Positions 34,452-42,327 of a stretch of DNA of 52,921 bases are shown one piece after another. Numbering within the stretch: the stretch's first letter is position 1; each line of letters starts with the position of its first letter. A program made the position numbers and the translations under genes. Below the pieces are notes generated by a model. The model had not been told where the DNA came from, ran no database searches, and saw nothing but the letters and a program-made list of their open reading frames with translations. Origin of the DNA: an uncultured Prevotella sp. Its GTDB lineage: Bacteria > Bacteroidota > Bacteroidia > Bacteroidales > Bacteroidaceae. The stretch is taken from positions 1 to 52,921 of the forward strand of contig ONBC01000005.1 of NCBI GenBank assembly GCA_900315955.1, given 5' to 3'.

Positions 34452-36290
34452 CTACAAATTTACGCATTTCTTTTTATTTCTTCTTATAATCCCATCTGTT
34501 TTTATCTTATTTTTTTTTATTATCGGTTTTAGGATTCTTTCTTCAGTAGTGTGGGGAGCCGGCGCTTCATTGACTAAACGCTCCACCAACGCCACGCGAT
34601 GGGCTGAGGCTACACCGTCCTGGCAGGCTGAAAGCGCCTTGGTGAGCGCATCGAGTTTGTCGGTCATGTTGGCAGCCTTATACGCTTTGGTCAGGACCAC
34701 ATATTTCTCCGCCGTTTGCACGCCTTCGATGAAACGTTCGTAGCGCACGGAAGAGCGGTTGCCGGGGTAAACACAGTAGGTGTCGCCCGGTGGGAAAAGG
34801 CGGTAGCGCGAATCGGTGAGCGGATGGTCGTCCCAGTTCATCCACGACCAGTGCAGATAGCCGTCCAGACCTTTCGACAGGGCATACAAGGGCAGGAAGG
34901 CGGCATCGGAGGGATTGTTGTTGGTGAAGATGTTCGGCTCGGACTCGGCGCAACTGGTATAGCAGGTCGACACGAACCCCTTGGCTCTGCGGAGTTGCAG
35001 GTCAGCTTCAGTAAACGACTGGCCGTAAGCGATACAATAGTCGTAGATCTTATCCACCAGTTCCTTGTGATAGTTGCCGGCAAGTGCCATCTTCATGCCC
35101 GGAACAGCTTTCTGAAGCACGTTGTAAGCGTTGGTCATATCCGTCAGTGAACGCTCGTCCATGGCGATACATGTCTTGTCGTACCAGCCTTTCTCTTTCA
35201 GGTGGCGGGCAAAAGCCTGAAGGAAAGGTGTCCACAGCCGGGCATACTCAGCGGTGCCGGTGCTGGTCTTCAGACTCACTTTCTTTCCTTCTTGCTCATC
35301 GTAATATTTGAACGTCATATCCCACGGCACCATGGAGTAGCAGTTTATCTGCCGGTTGATGCCCACGGAGTCGCAGAGCGAGACGTAATGGTCGAACACG
35401 GTATAGTCGTATTCCCACGTTCCGTCGGCTTTCCTCGTCGATTTGATCATCGGGTCGAACTTGTCATAGCTCTGATCGCCCCAAGGCTCGTAGAAGAGGA
35501 TCGCCGAGACCACGCTCTGTCCGCTTTGTGCCAGGCGTTCGAGGTAGGGGCGCAGGGCATCGAAGTGGGCTTGTGTCCAGCGGCCGGTGCCGTACCAGCG
35601 TGACACGGCATAAGGCTGTTGCCAGAAATCCACATGGAACGTACGGTTCTCGGCCGCAGGCATCGTGTGGCTGTTCACGACAATGTGAATTGGCAGTGTG
35701 GCTACGGTATTAGCCGTAGTGGCATCCGTTACGACGAGCTTAACATCGTAGGTGCCCGCTGTGAGGTTGCGCGGCACGTTGAAGGTGCACCACACCGGTC
35801 GTGCGCTCATGGCTTCAAGGCTCCGTTCATGGCTGTTGTCGATGATGTCGGCCACGAGCGATGCAGGGGTGGACATGTCGTTAGCGCCGCAGTTGCGTTT
35901 CTCGTCCGTGATGACATAGTTCATAAACGTGGCGGTGCCATAGGCAGCATCCACAGCCTTGGTGCCGCTCTGCGTCCAGTCAGTCAGTGAGATGCGCAGC
36001 TTGTTGGTGGCAGTCTTCGTGAACAGAATGGCTTCCGCGCCAAGCCGTTCACCGCGCCAGGCATACACCGTCGTGTCCTGCACGAGTCGGGTCATAGGCA
36101 CCTTGTGCCGGGCATAGTGGAGATCCCGTGAGGCCCAGCTTGCGTTCAATCCTGCGCCAACGTTGATCCATTCTGAGAGCGCCGCCTGATGCGGGTCGGC
36201 GGGTTCGGTGTAGCGCTCGGCAGGTTGCGCAGATACGAACTGTGCACCAAGCAACAGAGCCAATGAAAGTAGTAAGGGTCTGAAATTCAT
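34452..36290 (-). CDS. GH123-type (DUF4091) beta-N-acetylgalactosaminidase
   Basis: A 612-residue exported enzyme. Signal peptide (ending LLGAQFVSAQ), N-terminal beta-sandwich (~30-210), then a barrel in which YGTGRWTQAHFDALRPYLERL, INCYSMVPWDMTFKYYDE and GKGLDGYLHWSWMNW-type phrases appear; the C-terminal part is the DUF4091 domain. The Asp-Glu catalytic pair of GH123 is D378-E379 (IAMDERSL), matching D361/E362 recalled for the Bacteroides vulgatus enzyme, which releases beta-GalNAc from glycosphingolipid-type chains by substrate-assisted catalysis. It is the first gene of the GH123-GH2 operon. The last ~35 residues are basic and lie very close to the GH2 start. Strict linkage specificity is inferred. 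Confidence 0.85.
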   Translation of the reverse strand: MNFRPLLLSLALLLGAQFVSAQPAERYTEPADPHQAALSEWINVGAGLNASWASRDLHYARHKVPMTRLVQDTTVYAWRGERLGAEAILFTKTATNKLRISLTDWTQSGTKAVDAAYGTATFMNYVITDEKRNCGANDMSTPASLVADIIDNSHERSLEAMSARPVWCTFNVPRNLTAGTYDVKLVVTDATTANTVATLPIHIVVNSHTMPAAENRTFHVDFWQQPYAVSRWYGTGRWTQAHFDALRPYLERLAQSGQSVVSAILFYEPWGDQSYDKFDPMIKSTRKADGTWEYDYTVFDHYVSLCDSVGINRQINCYSMVPWDMTFKYYDEQEGKKVSLKTSTGTAEYARLWTPFLQAFARHLKEKGWYDKTCIAMDERSLTDMTNAYNVLQKAVPGMKMALAGNYHKELVDKIYDYCIAYGQSFTEADLQLRRAKGFVSTCYTSCAESEPNIFTNNNPSDAAFLPLYALSKGLDGYLHWSWMNWDDHPLTDSRYRLFPPGDTYCVYPGNRSSVRYERFIEGVQTAEKYVVLTKAYKAANMTDKLDALTKALSACQDGVASAHRVALVERLVNEAPAPHTTEERILKPIIKKNKIKTDGIIRRNKKKCVNL

Positions 36291-36343
36291 ATTTCTTGGA
36301 TAAAAGTTATTTTTGTCGGAATGTCGAAGATGGTATTCAACTT

Positions 36344-36351
36344 CAAAATTA
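36344..36351 (-). promoter_or_regulatory. -7 promoter element for GH123-GH2 operon
   Basis: TAATTTTG on the minus strand, 54 nt before the GH123 start, fits TAnnTTTG. A -33 TTTG was not found. Confidence 0.4.
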
Positions 36352-36410
36352 CATCTTTTTTTTCGATACCTTCTTCCCTTTCCCTGATTTTTTTGCCTGT
36401 GTGTTGATTT

Positions 36411-36482
36411 TTAGGCGGTAAATCTTAGCAATTCTTTGACTTGCTGGCCCGCCATGTTGATTACCTTGAAAATGTCCTGCAT
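36411..36482 (-). CDS. possible 23-codon peptide ORF
   Basis: ATG at 36482 opens MQDIFKVINMAGQQVKELL followed by RFTA and a stop at 36411-36413. It lies 53 nt after a good -7 element (TACCTTTG, 36549-36542), which itself follows a terminator-like hairpin. No family is recognised and the length makes chance likely; it is listed because of its promoter context. Confidence 0.2.
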   Translation of the reverse strand: MQDIFKVINMAGQQVKELLRFTA

Positions 36483-36541
36483 CGTTTTTAGTGTTTGTGG
36501 TTAAGCAATGCGTCATTGCATGGCTTGTCTTTCGACAGTTG

Positions 36542-36549
36542 CAAAGGTA
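36542..36549 (-). promoter_or_regulatory. -7 promoter element, minus strand
   Basis: TACCTTTG matches TAnnTTTG and is followed by GCAAC, as in several real promoters of this window. It would drive the 23-codon ORF and could read on into the GH123-GH2 operon. Confidence 0.4.
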
Positions 36550-36565
36550 GGAAGAATCTGAAGAT

Positions 36566-36595
36566 AAAAAAAGAGCTGCACGGCAGCCGTGCAGC
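36566..36595 (-). terminator. terminator-like hairpin, minus strand
   Basis: GCTGCACGGC (36575-36584) and its exact complement (36586-36595) followed, on the minus strand, by TCTTTTTTT. No coding gene lies upstream of it on that strand up to 37.4 kb, so it would end an unannotated transcript. Nearby are direct repeats: CGTGCAGCAATCGGT twice and GTGCAATAT twice within 36587-36650. Confidence 0.6.
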
Positions 36596-36798
36596 AATCG
36601 GTGCAATATTGCGGAAATCCGTGCAGCAATCGGTTCATTTGTGCAATATGTTAACAAAAATAAGCCCCGGAGCCAGTGTTCACGGCTCACGGTAGGTCTG
36701 CAGGGGAGCGCGTTTAGCCCCGGGCTGCGAAGGTATTGGAGGAACGTGCCGTAAGAAAACGCTTTCCCCGAAAGGTATCGGCATATTTATGCTCCCCA

Positions 36799-37199
36799 AA
36801 ACTAACAACTAACAACTAACAATAAGGTCGGAACACATGTTCTGTCGCCCCAAAAACACCACCCCCAATGGTAACAAGTAACAATAAGGTCGTTCAATAG
36901 GTTCCAAAATTTTTTTTGAACCTCGCGAACATTATTATATATATAATAATAATGTATATAATCTATTTATATATTATTTATATCCTATTTATATCTCTTG
37001 TCCGGCTTTTCAAAAATTCTTCCCCAAACGGGCCGCCGCATGTATGTTCCGACCTTATTGTTACTTGTTACTTGTTACCTTTAATTGTTAAAATTGCGCC
37101 CGCACAGGGCAAATGCGCGCCCTTATTGAAGGAGAAAAATGTTTCACGGTGTTTTGCGATTCCACCGCAATCGCGAGGCGATTCCACCGCAATTGCGCC
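36799..37199. repeat. inverted and tandem repeats around an AT-rich core, upstream of the HU remnant
   Basis: 36799-36822 is three heptamer units (AACTAAC type). Bases 36871-36892 (GTAACAAGTAACAATAAGGT plus CG) are the exact complement of 37050-37071 (22 nt), and the flank GGTCGGAACA (near 36826) also recurs inverted at 37041-37055. Between the arms lies a ~65-nt nearly pure A/T tract (36930-36995). A 22-nt tandem repeat (GCGATTCCACCGCAAT core) lies at 37156-37177 and 37178-37199. No ORF in 36600-37440 looks coding. Such TTACTTGTTAC arrays accompany HU/DUF4248/VirE cassettes in Bacteroides and Prevotella (recollection, not a search). Confidence 0.7.
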
Positions 37200-37344
37200 G
37201 CCATCGTATGCCAATCGCCGTTTCCGATGTTTCACGCGGCGTGCCGGCTCGTTACTCTCACGCCGGAAACCGACGGGAGAACGATTGCAACAGCTTGTAA
37301 ATCAATCAGCTGTGCGAAAGTGACGGGTATTTTAACCCCACTGC

Positions 37345-37375
37345 TTGCAGGCTGTGTTTTTATTTCGTACTTTTG
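37345..37375 (+). promoter_or_regulatory. promoter of the HU-family remnant
   Basis: TTG at 37345-37347 and TACTTTTG at 37368-37375 with a 20-nt spacer, 70 nt before the start codon. Confidence 0.6.
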
Positions 37376-37444
37376 CAACCGAAACCCATGGATAAGCGCT
37401 TAAACCATCACTGAAACAAGTCTAACATCTAAAATCCAACCATT

Positions 37445-37612
37445 ATGTCTATCCGTTACAAAGTAGTTCAAAGCCATCTGAAGGACAGCGTCAGCTACGG
37501 CAAGTGGTACGGCAAGGCCGTCAGCCTGGGCACGGTCACCACGCGTCAGCTCGCCGAGGAGATCAGCCACTCCAACGCCCGCCACACCAACACCCAAGCC
37601 AGGACGATTGCT
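37445..37612 (+). pseudogene. HU-family (HU_rel) DNA-binding protein, 5' fragment
   Basis: The first ~45 codons read MSIRYKVVQSHLKDSVSYGK, then WYGKAVSLGTVTTRQLAEEISHS, the typical opening of the long HU-related proteins of Bacteroidota (normally ~130-170 residues, IHF/HU fold). After EEISHS the expected continuation is lost and the sequence runs into a repeat-rich region that is unlike a protein (37613 onward). The promoter is intact. In complete loci this gene is followed by a 'smalltalk' micro-protein and an N-acetylmuramoyl-L-alanine amidase gene; neither is present. Most likely a gene broken by insertion or deletion. Confidence 0.7.
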
Positions 37613-37657
37613 GGGGCGCGCCCTGCAAAAGCATCGGAATGTACACGAAGAGCATAC

Positions 37658-37781
37658 TTCTGCGCTCAGCGAGCGATAGCGAGCAGAAGTCGTGAAGAGT
37701 CGTGGAAAGTCGTTGTAAGAATATTCATGCTTCTCCTTTGCGACCTTTGTGGCTTGGCGAGAAAAAATATCCCGCGACAGT
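37658..37781 (+). repeat. ~122-bp direct repeat, left copy
   Basis: Nearly identical to 38140-38259 in the same orientation: begins TTCTGCGCTCAGCGAGCGAT and continues through GTCGTGAAGAGTCGTGG and a CTTTGCGACCTTTG tract to CGCGACAGT, with a few substitutions and a 3-4-nt length change. The pair flanks a 350-nt block of palindromes. Confidence 0.85.
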
Positions 37782-37839
37782 AGTTCTTTTCTAAAGGCCG
37801 AAGGCCGCTCTCAACCTTGGAGTTCTTGTCACAACCTGC

Positions 37840-37905
37840 CAGCCTCGAAGAGGCTGAATGCTTCATAACCCCAGTCTAAACGAGCGAAGCGAGTGCAGAC
37901 TGGGG
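37840..37905 (+). repeat. palindromic multi-hairpin repeat, copy 1
   Basis: Hairpin 1 is CAGCCTC-GAA-GAGGCTG (37840-37856); hairpin 2 runs 37869-37905 with 9-bp arms CCCCAGTCT/AGACTGGGG. They are joined by AATGCTTCATAA. The same order recurs at 38120-38008 (inverted) and 51390-51453. The following 37906-38003 holds GTGCCTCGGAGGCAC and an AGCAAGAC/GTCTTGCT pair. Confidence 0.8.
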
Positions 37906-38007
37906 TGTGTTGATGGCAGCAAGACTGGCTGAGGACGTGCCTCGGAGGCACAATGTGCGAAGCGCGTAACGACGGGGCTCCGTCTTGCTACGCATCTAAG
38001 ATGCATT

Positions 38008-38120
38008 CAGCCTCTTCGAGGCTGGCAGTAAGTTCACGACCACCCATCAACAGTCCCCAGTCTGCGCTCGCTTCGCTCGCTTAGACTGGGGTTATGAAAA
38101 ATTCAGCCTCTTCGAGGCTG
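38008..38120 (-). repeat. palindromic multi-hairpin repeat, copy 2 (inverted)
   Basis: Read on the minus strand: CAGCCTCGAAGAGGCTG (38120-38104), linker AATTTTTCATAA, hairpin with CCCCAGTCT arms (38091-38055), spacer with GTTGATGG, then a second CAGCCTCGAAGAGGCTG (38024-38008). This is the fullest unit, about 113 nt with three stems. Confidence 0.8.
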
Positions 38121-38139
38121 CCTCCACTGACGCACGACT

Positions 38140-38259
38140 TTCTGCGCTCAGCGAGCGATAGCAAGCATAAGTCGTGAAGAGTCGTGGAAAGTCGCTGCAA
38201 GAATATTCATGCTTCTCCTTTGCGACCTTTGCGGCTTGGCGAGAAAAACTCGCGACAGT
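38140..38259 (+). repeat. ~120-bp direct repeat, right copy
   Basis: Second copy of the repeat at 37658-37781, same orientation. With the inverted palindromes between, the 37658-38259 block has a composite-element look but no transposase or ORF. The stretch 38260-38440 after it shows nothing recognisable. Confidence 0.85.
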
Positions 38260-38443
38260 TGCTCTTCTCTCGCAAAGTGTATAGATTTCTTCTCTGCGTG
38301 AAAAGTCTGATAATCAAGAGCAGCACTGGGTATGCGTCACCCTATATCACCTAAATATGCCGGCGAATGAAGCGAGTGCGGACACAGGGTTGTTGCTGTG
38401 AACGTTTGACGGACCGGACAGTAAATATTGATTACGTCTGTTC

Positions 38444-38472
38444 TTTGCTTTCTGTGATTTTCATTACCTTTG
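38444..38472 (+). promoter_or_regulatory. promoter of the azlC-azlD remnant
   Basis: TTTG at 38444-38447 and TACCTTTG at 38465-38472, spacer 17 nt. The promoter appears intact although the gene is broken. Confidence 0.6.
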
Positions 38473-38528
38473 CAAGCAGAAGTATTCATCACTTGAAACC
38501 AAGGTAGAAATCTGACAAAAAGAATCCA

Positions 38529-38853
38529 TTGAAAGAGAGAGATCCATTGAAAGCAATCCAAAATACAAGCAAATGGGGTGTGGCGCTGAGAGCTGCTTTC
38601 CCCTATACCATTCCCATTTTCGCAGGCTACTGGTTTCTCGGGCTCACCTACGGCATTCTGATGAACGTGTCGGGATTCTCGTTTGTCTGGCCCATGGTCA
38701 TGGCTGCGGTCATCTACAGCGGGAGCGTGGAGTTCGTCGCCGTGAAAGTGCTTTGCTACGGTTGTTCTCCACGTATGGCGCCGGCAGATGATGCTTTCTA
38801 TAGCCGGAGGAACCATTATCTATATGATTCTGGTGCAGACGGTTTTTGCCTAA
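38529..38853 (+). pseudogene. azlC-azlD deletion remnant (branched-chain amino acid exporter)
   Basis: Two parts of the AzlCD exporter are joined. From a TTG start (38529 or 38547) the frame gives the AzlC N-terminus: KWGVALRAAFPYTIPIFAGY, then FLGLTYGILMNVSGFSF and [13 protein letters not shown] up to ~38753. From ~38755 a different frame (ending with the TAA at 38851-38853) reads [20 protein letters not shown] and ILVQTVFA, the end of AzlD. The C-terminal two thirds of azlC and the N-terminal two thirds of azlD are missing, so one internal deletion fused them out of frame. No functional transporter can be made. Both halves are recognisable; the exact breakpoint (near 38754) is approximate. 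Confidence 0.72.
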
Positions 38854-38897
38854 AGCCTTGTCATGACCCACAGCAGGGCAGGAGGTGCTGCACGTGC

Positions 38898-39027
38898 CCT
38901 CACCCTCACCCTCACAGTGGTGACTACGCCCTCAACAAAGTTTTATATACCGCCGCACCCTCTACCGCCTCATGCAGTTCATCAGCCACCGCGACGAGGG
39001 CGAGCCCGTGTTCATCGAAATAGAATA
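38898..39027 (+). pseudogene. unassigned gene-end fragment
   Basis: Between the AzlD stop and the lolA-like gene a frame ends in RRTLYRLMQFISHRDEGEPV and FIEIE at a TAG (39025-39027); upstream it is closed by a TGA near 38920. The end looks protein-like (charged, no repeats) but no start is available, so it may be the 3' remnant of a gene lost in the same rearrangement. A short CCCTCA triplet repeat lies at ~38900. Family not recognised. Confidence 0.25.
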
Positions 39028-39058
39028 GCCCTAAGCTATATAATAGAATAGTCCTAAA

Positions 39059-39670
39059 CTATCTGAGATCAATGACATCAGCCTTCGGGAAGTCCTTCGC
39101 GTTGAACGAGAACTTGCTGTTAGGCTGATTCTTAGCTGCAAAATTCTTGACGTAGATGGTTGTCCAGTCGTTCCCCTGGCGCATCCGCACGACGGAGGGT
39201 TTGTAAGAACCTTTGCTAATGGTGATATACGCCTCGGGTACACTGCGTTTCTTGTTCTGAGCCACCATGTGAACGACATAGCTGCCGTCTTTCGTCGTCA
39301 TGGAAAGGTTGTAGCCATTCTTATACATGGAGATGAAGGTGTAAGGGTTCATGCTCATGCGTTTCGCCTCATTAGGCGTAGAGATATTCACCTCATTCGT
39401 CATTTTAAGGTAACTCCACTGCGTCTTGCCATTGTACCAGATAATGGCTTTCTTAGTGCGCGCCTGAAACATATTTCCTTTGATAGCGATTGTTCCCGAC
39501 TGCGTGCCCGTCTTCTTGCCGGATACCGTGAAGTCGGCTTGTGCCCCGCCTTTACGACCGACGACGGCGGCCGTTTTGTTCAATACTTTCATAGCTTGCT
39601 GGCTGTTCTGGGCAAAGACACCCATGCAGAGCAACAGCAGCATGTTTAATAACAAAGTCTTTTTCATCAT
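39059..39670 (-). CDS. LolA-like outer-membrane lipoprotein carrier protein
   Basis: A 203-residue periplasmic protein. Signal peptide (MMKKTLLLNMLLLLCMGVFAQ), then a LolA-type beta-barrel fold with the usual rhythm: QADFTVSGKKTGTQSGTIAIKGNMFQ, KAIIWYNGKTQWSYLKMTNEVNIS, and the C-terminal VRMRQGNDWTTIYVKNF. It would shuttle lipoproteins, or act in a related step, between the membranes; Bacteroidota have several paralogues and the exact client is unknown. It lies 25 nt downstream of ftsK in the same orientation, an arrangement often seen in Bacteroidales, and is probably co-transcribed with it. Confidence 0.85.
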   Translation of the reverse strand: MMKKTLLLNMLLLLCMGVFAQNSQQAMKVLNKTAAVVGRKGGAQADFTVSGKKTGTQSGTIAIKGNMFQARTKKAIIWYNGKTQWSYLKMTNEVNISTPNEAKRMSMNPYTFISMYKNGYNLSMTTKDGSYVVHMVAQNKKRSVPEAYITISKGSYKPSVVRMRQGNDWTTIYVKNFAAKNQPNSKFSFNAKDFPKADVIDLR

Positions 39671-39695
39671 AACTCTATTTAGTTATCCTATAATA

Positions 39696-42182
39696 TTACG
39701 CACCATGAATTTTGGCTAACATCGCGTTGAGACTGTTCTCATCCTGTATCATCACATCACGCGGCTTGGAGCCTTGCGCCGGTCCCACGATACCTGCTTT
39801 CTCGAGCTGGTCCATCAGTCGTCCCGCACGGTTGTACCCGATGGAGAACCGGCGCTGGATCATGCTTGTCGAACCTTGCTGAGAGATGACGATAGCGTGC
39901 GCCGCCTCATCGAAATAAGGATCGAGGTTCGCCGCACCACCTTCTATTGCTCCACCAAGACCACCCTCATTGGGATCGTCGGGCTCTGGGAGTTCCAACG
40001 GGTCAACGGGTCCGGGCTGGGCAGCCACAAACTCGTTGACGGCCTCTATCTCCGGCGTGTCGATGAAAGCACACTGCACGCGCACCGGCTCACCGCCTCC
40101 TAAGAAGAGCATGTCACCACGCCCCACGAGCTGCTCTGCCCCCGTGCGGTCGAGGATCGTACGAGAGTCGACCTGAGAAGCCACGCGGAACGCCATACGG
40201 CCCGGGAAGTTGGCTTTGATGTTACCCGTGATAATCTTTGTCGTAGGACGCTGAGTGGCGATGATCATGTGGATGCCCACGGCACGCGCCAACTGTGCGA
40301 TACGCGCGATAGGGAGTTCTATCTCCTTGCCCGCTGTCATGATGAGGTCACCAAACTCATCGATGACCACCACGATATAAGGCATATACTCGTGACCATC
40401 GGTGAGCCGGAGCTTATGATGAATGAACTTATCGTTATACTCATCAATCTTCTTCACGTTGGCGAGCTTCAACAAGTCGTAGCGATGGTCCATGAGCTTG
40501 CAGAGCGAGTTGAGGGTTCGCACAACCTTCTGCACATCGGTGATGATCGGCTCGTCCTCATTCTCGGGAAGGCTTGCCATGTAATGGGGCGCTATCTTGT
40601 TGTAGATACTGAACTCCACCTTCTTCGGGTCGACAAGCACAAACTTGAGTTCGTTGGGGTGCTTCTTATATAATAATGAGGTGATGATGGCATTGAGGCC
40701 AACCGATTTACCCTGGCCCGTAGCACCAGCCACCAGGAGGTGGGGGAGCTTGGCGAGATCCACCATGAACACTTCGTTGGTGATCGTCTTGCCAAGTGCC
40801 ATGGGGAGCGCCATCTTTGTGGTCTGAAACTTCTTCGTGTTGAGCACGCTCTCCATGGAGACGATCTGCGGCTTCTTGTTAGGAACCTCTATACCGATCG
40901 TTCCCTTGCCGGGGATTGGGGCGATGATACGGATGCCCAACGCAGCAAGGCTCAGCGCAATGTCTGCCTCAAGTCCCCGGATCTTACTGATGCGCACACC
41001 TTCAGCCGGGGTGATCTCATAGAGCGTCACGGTAGGACCGACGGTAGCATTGATCTTACTGATCGCCACACCGAAGCTCTTGAGAACCTCTACGATGCGG
41101 GCGTTGTTCGACTTGATCTCCTCCATGTCGATGACCGGCGTACTGTCGTATTTCCTCAACAGGTCGAAGCCCGGAAACTTATATTTCGTGAACGGCTCCC
41201 AAGGATTGATAGGCGTATCGAGGTCAACGGGCTGGGCAGCGACACTTTTCGTCGCTATGGCTTCCGTCTTGGGCTTGGCGACGGTCTCCGCCAACTGCTC
41301 GCCCTTGCCAGCAGACGCAGTGGTGGCGATCGCATCCGGAGCCGGCTGGGGCTTCTTCGATTTGTCAAACTGAGAGAAATCGGTGAGGTCCACGACGTTC
41401 GACGGCTCTTTCTCCGCAGCCTCAGTATTGTCGGCTTCCTCATCATCCCCATCCCCCTCTGTCTCCGAAGCTTCCTCCAGAGCACTGACAGCCTCCGACA
41501 AGTCCTCTTCGTTGTTCACGGTATGGTTGTTGACCGTAACCTTGACCTTATCATTGAAATATTTCACAGGATTGAGGATCTTGCGGACCACCTCGATGGT
41601 CTCATGACTGAGATAGGTGAGGAAAGCGATGGCGGTGATGATAAGCAGCGCTATAAGACCGGGGGCTCCGATAACATTCTCGATGCGCTCGACACAGAAC
41701 AAGCCATGCATGCCACCGGGATTGTACACCTGGTCGCCCATGAACGGAGCGAGGAACTTCGCCAGCCCGACGGAGAACCAAATCATGGCAAACGCCATGC
41801 AGAAGAACCATTTCAGCAGGTTCACCGAGTAGACGCGCATCAACTTCAACGATGCGAGGATGAGAAAAGCCGGAATGAAAAAGGCGGGCAAGCCAAAGTT
41901 GACCGTGATAAGAAAATAAGCCACGATAGCCCCCAAGGAGCTGCACACATTGTTGAACTCATGGTTTGTATTGAGAAAATCGGCCGGTTTCAACGTCTCT
42001 AAGATGCTCTGATCAGCAGCTCCCGTAGCCAAATAGCTCGACATGGCGATTATCAGATACACTGAAACCGCCAGGAGGACGAGGCCAATGAAGAAATTGA
42101 CCGTATCATTCTCAAATCTGTTCCTTATGCCTACCGCCTCACCAAAAGATTTAGGCTTGGTATTTGAACGTCTCTTCGTCAT
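39696..42182 (-). CDS. ftsK: DNA translocase FtsK
   Basis: An 828-residue inner-membrane DNA pump that clears chromosome dimers at the division septum. The start MTKRRSNTK at 42182 is preferred to an upstream in-frame start (42230) because a good promoter (42201-42231) lies between them. Four or five membrane helices span ~30-200; a low-complexity acidic linker follows (EGDDEEADNTEAAEKEP); the alpha/beta RecA-like motor has Walker A at GATGQGKS with Lys492, and Walker B IVVVIDEFGDL. The C-terminal gamma winged helix (TSMIQRRFSIGYNRAGRLMDQLE) reads KOPS-type sites. Length and domains are complete. Confidence 0.95.
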   Translation of the reverse strand: MTKRRSNTKPKSFGEAVGIRNRFENDTVNFFIGLVLLAVSVYLIIAMSSYLATGAADQSILETLKPADFLNTNHEFNNVCSSLGAIVAYFLITVNFGLPAFFIPAFLILASLKLMRVYSVNLLKWFFCMAFAMIWFSVGLAKFLAPFMGDQVYNPGGMHGLFCVERIENVIGAPGLIALLIITAIAFLTYLSHETIEVVRKILNPVKYFNDKVKVTVNNHTVNNEEDLSEAVSALEEASETEGDGDDEEADNTEAAEKEPSNVVDLTDFSQFDKSKKPQPAPDAIATTASAGKGEQLAETVAKPKTEAIATKSVAAQPVDLDTPINPWEPFTKYKFPGFDLLRKYDSTPVIDMEEIKSNNARIVEVLKSFGVAISKINATVGPTVTLYEITPAEGVRISKIRGLEADIALSLAALGIRIIAPIPGKGTIGIEVPNKKPQIVSMESVLNTKKFQTTKMALPMALGKTITNEVFMVDLAKLPHLLVAGATGQGKSVGLNAIITSLLYKKHPNELKFVLVDPKKVEFSIYNKIAPHYMASLPENEDEPIITDVQKVVRTLNSLCKLMDHRYDLLKLANVKKIDEYNDKFIHHKLRLTDGHEYMPYIVVVIDEFGDLIMTAGKEIELPIARIAQLARAVGIHMIIATQRPTTKIITGNIKANFPGRMAFRVASQVDSRTILDRTGAEQLVGRGDMLFLGGGEPVRVQCAFIDTPEIEAVNEFVAAQPGPVDPLELPEPDDPNEGGLGGAIEGGAANLDPYFDEAAHAIVISQQGSTSMIQRRFSIGYNRAGRLMDQLEKAGIVGPAQGSKPRDVMIQDENSLNAMLAKIHGA

Positions 42183-42200
42183 TTTTTTGTTTTTACCGTG

Positions 42201-42231
42201 CAAAAGTACCCTTTTTATCGCTAATCGCAAA
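42201..42231 (-). promoter_or_regulatory. promoter of ftsK-lolA operon
   Basis: Minus-strand TTTTG (from 42232) at -33 and TACTTTTG (42208-42201) at -7 with a 19-nt spacer. The start point would be near 42194, giving a leader of about 12 nt before ATG 42182. Confidence 0.8.
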
Positions 42232-42327
42232 ACTTACCGCCTACCTTTTTTAGGGGGAGCACGTATTTAGGGAAAAAGAGAAAGAGGATGAGGGGCGATA
42301 ACGAGGAGGAGCGATAAGGAGGAGGGG

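Noticed and set aside
36349-36690. Minus-strand frame of 113 codons upstream of GH123
   Set aside because: It crosses a terminator-like hairpin and two repeats and shows no domain; the KKSGKGKKVSKKK ending comes from an A-rich tract before the GH123 promoter.
36930-36995. Replication origin (AT-rich core with flanking repeats)
   Set aside because: No DnaA-box cluster was seen and no dnaA, rpmH or parAB genes are nearby.
37613-38140. CRISPR array in the palindrome-rich region
   Set aside because: Repeats are palindromic, in both orientations and unevenly spaced; there are no uniform spacers and no cas genes.
37658-38259. Insertion sequence
   Set aside because: There is no transposase ORF and no clear terminal inverted repeat or target duplication; kept only as a composite repeat.
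40740-42002. Plus-strand frame of 420 codons opposite ftsK
   Set aside because: Shadow of ftsK; repeated DRR/HDG-type composition and no family features.
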